Assembly: GCA_947450475.1 (NCBI GenBank)
Contig: CANFVK010000003.1
Span: 124,001 to 188,000, forward strand
Source: Bacteriovoracaceae bacterium
GTDB taxonomy: Bacteria > Bdellovibrionota > Bacteriovoracia > Bacteriovoracales > Bacteriovoracaceae
Direction of reading: 5' to 3'
DNA length: 64,000 nt
Part shown: piece by piece, positions 62,083 to 64,000 of the stretch
Numbering within the stretch: the first letter of the stretch is position 1
How the letters are laid out: the number at the start of each line of letters is the position of its first letter
Program-made: the position numbers and the translations under genes
Notes under the pieces: generated by a model
The model's database searches: none
Seen by the model: the letters and a program-made list of their open reading frames with translations, nothing else
Told to the model about the DNA's origin: nothing

Positions 62083-63095
62083 AATTTATTTTAAAAAAAT
62101 TTTTTGATCTCATCCCGACACTTTTGGGAATTAGTCTTATATGTTTTTTTCTCATTAGATTAATTCCAGGGGATCCTGTTCTCAATCTTGTCGGGGAAAG
62201 AGGACTTGATCCAGTTAAATATCTAGAGATGAAAAAAACGCTAGGTCTTGATTTGCCAATTTTAGAGCAATTTTGGATTTTTTTAAAAAAAGTAATACAA
62301 GGAAATCTTGGCACAAGTATTGTTTCTAACAATTCAGTATGGTCTGAGTTTATAGAAAGATTTCCCGCTACTCTCGAGTTAGGGCTAATCGCCCTAATTT
62401 TTTCTACTATAATCGGAATACCTTTAGGAATCTATGCTGCTCTAAAAAGAAATAGCTTCTTTGATTATTTTCTAATGAGTGCCTCTCTTATCGGATACTC
62501 AATGCCTATTTTTTGGTGGGGTCTTATTCTTATTCTTATTTTTTCAGTTAAACTAGGCTTAACCCCGGTTTCTGGGAGGATTGATCTTTTGTATGAAGTT
62601 CCAACATTTAGTGGTCTTTACCTCATTGATACACTACAAAAATCTGTATTAAATGCCGAAGGGTTAAAACCATTTTTTAGTGCAGTTTCACATTTAGTAT
62701 TACCTGCAATAGCTTTGGGAACAATTCCTTTAGCAGTTATTGCCCGGATGACAAGATCATCTATGCTTGAAGTATTAGGTGAAGATTACATTAGAACTGC
62801 TAAAGCCAAAGGTATGAGCAAAAAAAGAATCGTTTATATTCACGCTCTTCGAAATGCTTTAATTCCTATAATTACAACCTTAGCACTGCTGTTTGGCTCA
62901 ATCATCACAGGCGCTATTTTAACCGAAACAATTTTCGCTTGGCCCGGGATAGGCAAATGGATTGTTCAAAGCATTAGTTCAAGGGATTATCCAGTGATTC
63001 AAGGAGGAGTGCTAATCATCTCTTTCATAATTATTTTCACAAATATAACCGTTGATCTTATTTACTATATTCTTAATCCGAAAATGAGAAATTAA
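62079..63095 (+). CDS. dppB: Peptide ABC transporter permease (DppB type)
   Basis: A 338-residue inner-membrane permease with six helices. Marks of DppB/OppB: start IPTLLGISLICFFLIRLIPGDPV, the EAA loop ARMTRSSMLEVLGEDYIRTAKAKGMSKKRI, and the end IIFTNITVDLIYYILNPKMRN. Overlaps dppA by 4 bp and precedes dppC by 2 bp. Works with dppC and the dppD ATPase. Confidence 0.95.
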   Translation: MKFILKKFFDLIPTLLGISLICFFLIRLIPGDPVLNLVGERGLDPVKYLEMKKTLGLDLPILEQFWIFLKKVIQGNLGTSIVSNNSVWSEFIERFPATLELGLIALIFSTIIGIPLGIYAALKRNSFFDYFLMSASLIGYSMPIFWWGLILILIFSVKLGLTPVSGRIDLLYEVPTFSGLYLIDTLQKSVLNAEGLKPFFSAVSHLVLPAIALGTIPLAVIARMTRSSMLEVLGEDYIRTAKAKGMSKKRIVYIHALRNALIPIITTLALLFGSIITGAILTETIFAWPGIGKWIVQSISSRDYPVIQGGVLIISFIIIFTNITVDLIYYILNPKMRN

Positions 63096-63097
63096 AT

Positions 63098-63964
63098 ATG
63101 AAAATTTTTTGGATTGAATTATATTTTGAATTAAAAAAAAATAAAGGCTCTATGGTTGGGCTATTTATTATCGGAATTAGTTTATTTATTTCAATTTTTG
63201 CACCGATTCTTTCCCCTCACAATCCAGCTGAAGTATTTCCGAATGCACTGAGAATTCCCCCTTCTTTTTTATCAGGAGGTCAAAATCAATTCTTTTTTGG
63301 AACGGATGATATAGGAAGGGATATCATGAGTCGCTTGATATACGGCTCAAGAATTTCTCTCTCCGTTGGCTTTAGTGTAGTAATACTCTCCTTGATAACC
63401 GGAACAATCCTAGGCGTAGTAGCGGGCTTTTATGGGGGATTGATTGATCGATTTATAATGAGACTAACAGATCTTATTATGTCACTACCGAGTATATTGT
63501 TTGCAATAGTCATTGTTGCAGTACTGGGCCCAGGAATAAGTAATGCCATATTTGCAGTAAGCGTAGTCGCTGTTCCAAACTTCATTAGAATCATACGAGC
63601 TCAAGTTCTTTTTGAAAAAAATAGACAATATGTTCAAGCTGCAAAACTTTTTGGAGCATCAAATTTCAAATTAATGTTTAATGAAATCCTTCCAAATTGT
63701 ATGGCTCCACTTATTGTTCAAGCAACTTTAGGCTTTAGTGACGGAATTCTCAATTGCGCGGCACTTGGATTTTTAGGATTGGGAGCTCAGGCCCCAATGT
63801 CCGAATGGGGTACAATGCTTTCAGATGCGAGAAGTTATATTGAAAGCTCTCCATGGATGGTAACACTTCCAGGAATTTGTATCCTATTAACTGTACTTTC
63901 CTTTAACCTTCTAGGAGATGGATTAAGAGATGCACTTGATCCTCGCTTAAAAAAGCAGAATTAA
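63098..63964 (+). CDS. dppC: Peptide ABC transporter permease (DppC type)
   Basis: A 288-residue permease with an extra N-terminal helix (GLFIIGISLFISIFAPILSPHNP), the family FFGTDDIGRDIMSRLIYGSRISL block, the EAA loop ARSYI after GLGAQAPMSEWGTMLSDA, and end LLGDGLRDALDPRL. Marks of DppC/OppC are all present. Starts 2 bp after dppB. Confidence 0.95.
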   Translation: MKIFWIELYFELKKNKGSMVGLFIIGISLFISIFAPILSPHNPAEVFPNALRIPPSFLSGGQNQFFFGTDDIGRDIMSRLIYGSRISLSVGFSVVILSLITGTILGVVAGFYGGLIDRFIMRLTDLIMSLPSILFAIVIVAVLGPGISNAIFAVSVVAVPNFIRIIRAQVLFEKNRQYVQAAKLFGASNFKLMFNEILPNCMAPLIVQATLGFSDGILNCAALGFLGLGAQAPMSEWGTMLSDARSYIESSPWMVTLPGICILLTVLSFNLLGDGLRDALDPRLKKQN

Positions 63965-63967
63965 AAA

Positions 63968-64000
63968 ATGAGCAATCACTTACTATCAGTTCAAGATTTA
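63968..64000 (+). CDS. dppD: Start of peptide ABC transporter ATPase, cut by window end
   Basis: The ATG at 63968 opens the frame MSNHLLSVQDL, 4 bp after dppC. The LLSVQDL start is the usual beginning of DppD/OppD ATPases. Only 11 codons are visible. Confidence 0.6.
   Translation, partial: MSNHLLSVQDL

Noticed and set aside
1..64000. CRISPR array, insertion sequence or prophage
   Set aside because: No regularly spaced repeats, transposase, terminal inverted repeats or phage structural genes were seen in reading.

Overview
The window is a compact, AT-rich bacterial chromosome segment (roughly one third G+C by eye) with many 4-17 bp gene overlaps, several TTG starts preceded by good Shine-Dalgarno sites, and a two-membrane (Gram-negative) gene set: lipoproteins, outer-membrane barrels, Wzz/SLBB/Wzy polysaccharide genes, lipoate and menaquinone metabolism. 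The mix of many small secreted or Cys-rich proteins, a trypsin-like protease, a dipeptide ABC importer and nucleoside salvage is compatible with Bdellovibrionota (Bacteriovorax/Halobacteriovorax-like), but this is an inference; no rRNA or other decisive marker is present.

Layout. 1-4517: menaquinone operon menF(partial)-menD-menA-menC, each gene overlapping or nearly touching the next. 4580-7236: two small lipoproteins, an outer-membrane barrel, a secreted trypsin-like protease. 7233-8667 (minus): sufE-hemB. 8775-15834: an RMD1/DUF155-like protein, RluA-type pseudouridine synthase with asparagine synthase, a membrane-peroxiredoxin fusion, an EamA transporter, a methyltransferase, a thioredoxin-like ferredoxin. 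15866-19061: divergent Wzz-like and SLBB/Wzy polysaccharide genes. 19065-22978 (minus): DUF3833 lipoprotein, secreted proteins, an SPFH protein. 23150-26711: a dimethylglycine/sarcosine dehydrogenase-type enzyme facing a PAS histidine kinase. 26742-26825: tRNA-Leu(GAG) with a clear promoter. 27491-33184: mnmA followed by three degenerate relatives of known enzymes (M28 peptidase-like, second MnmA-like, ABC-ATPase-like) and a DNA cytosine methyltransferase. 33189-40184 (minus): heterodimeric ABC exporter, lipoate ligase, monofunctional transglycosylase, a HAD phosphatase and a possible PD-(D/E)xK nuclease. 40299-46354: pyrB-carAB(fused)-pyrF. 46363-58807: gsk, several envelope proteins of unknown role, a coiled-coil/Hsp20-like protein, MgtC, a HAD/APP1-like protein and a C45-like Ntn hydrolase. 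58912-64000: a GlpT-like transporter ending in a strong terminator, then dppA-dppB-dppC and the first codons of dppD.

Together the recognisable genes cover menaquinone, heme, Fe-S, UMP and purine salvage, tRNA modification, peptidoglycan and capsule/O-antigen steps, and peptide uptake. The points most worth a second look are the run of apparently inactivated enzyme relatives at 28877-31991, the nuclease-like gene at 39159-40184 together with the cytosine methyltransferase 6 kb away, and the carA-carB gene fusion. No CRISPR array, insertion sequence or prophage was seen, and no gene-free stretch exceeds 300 bp.
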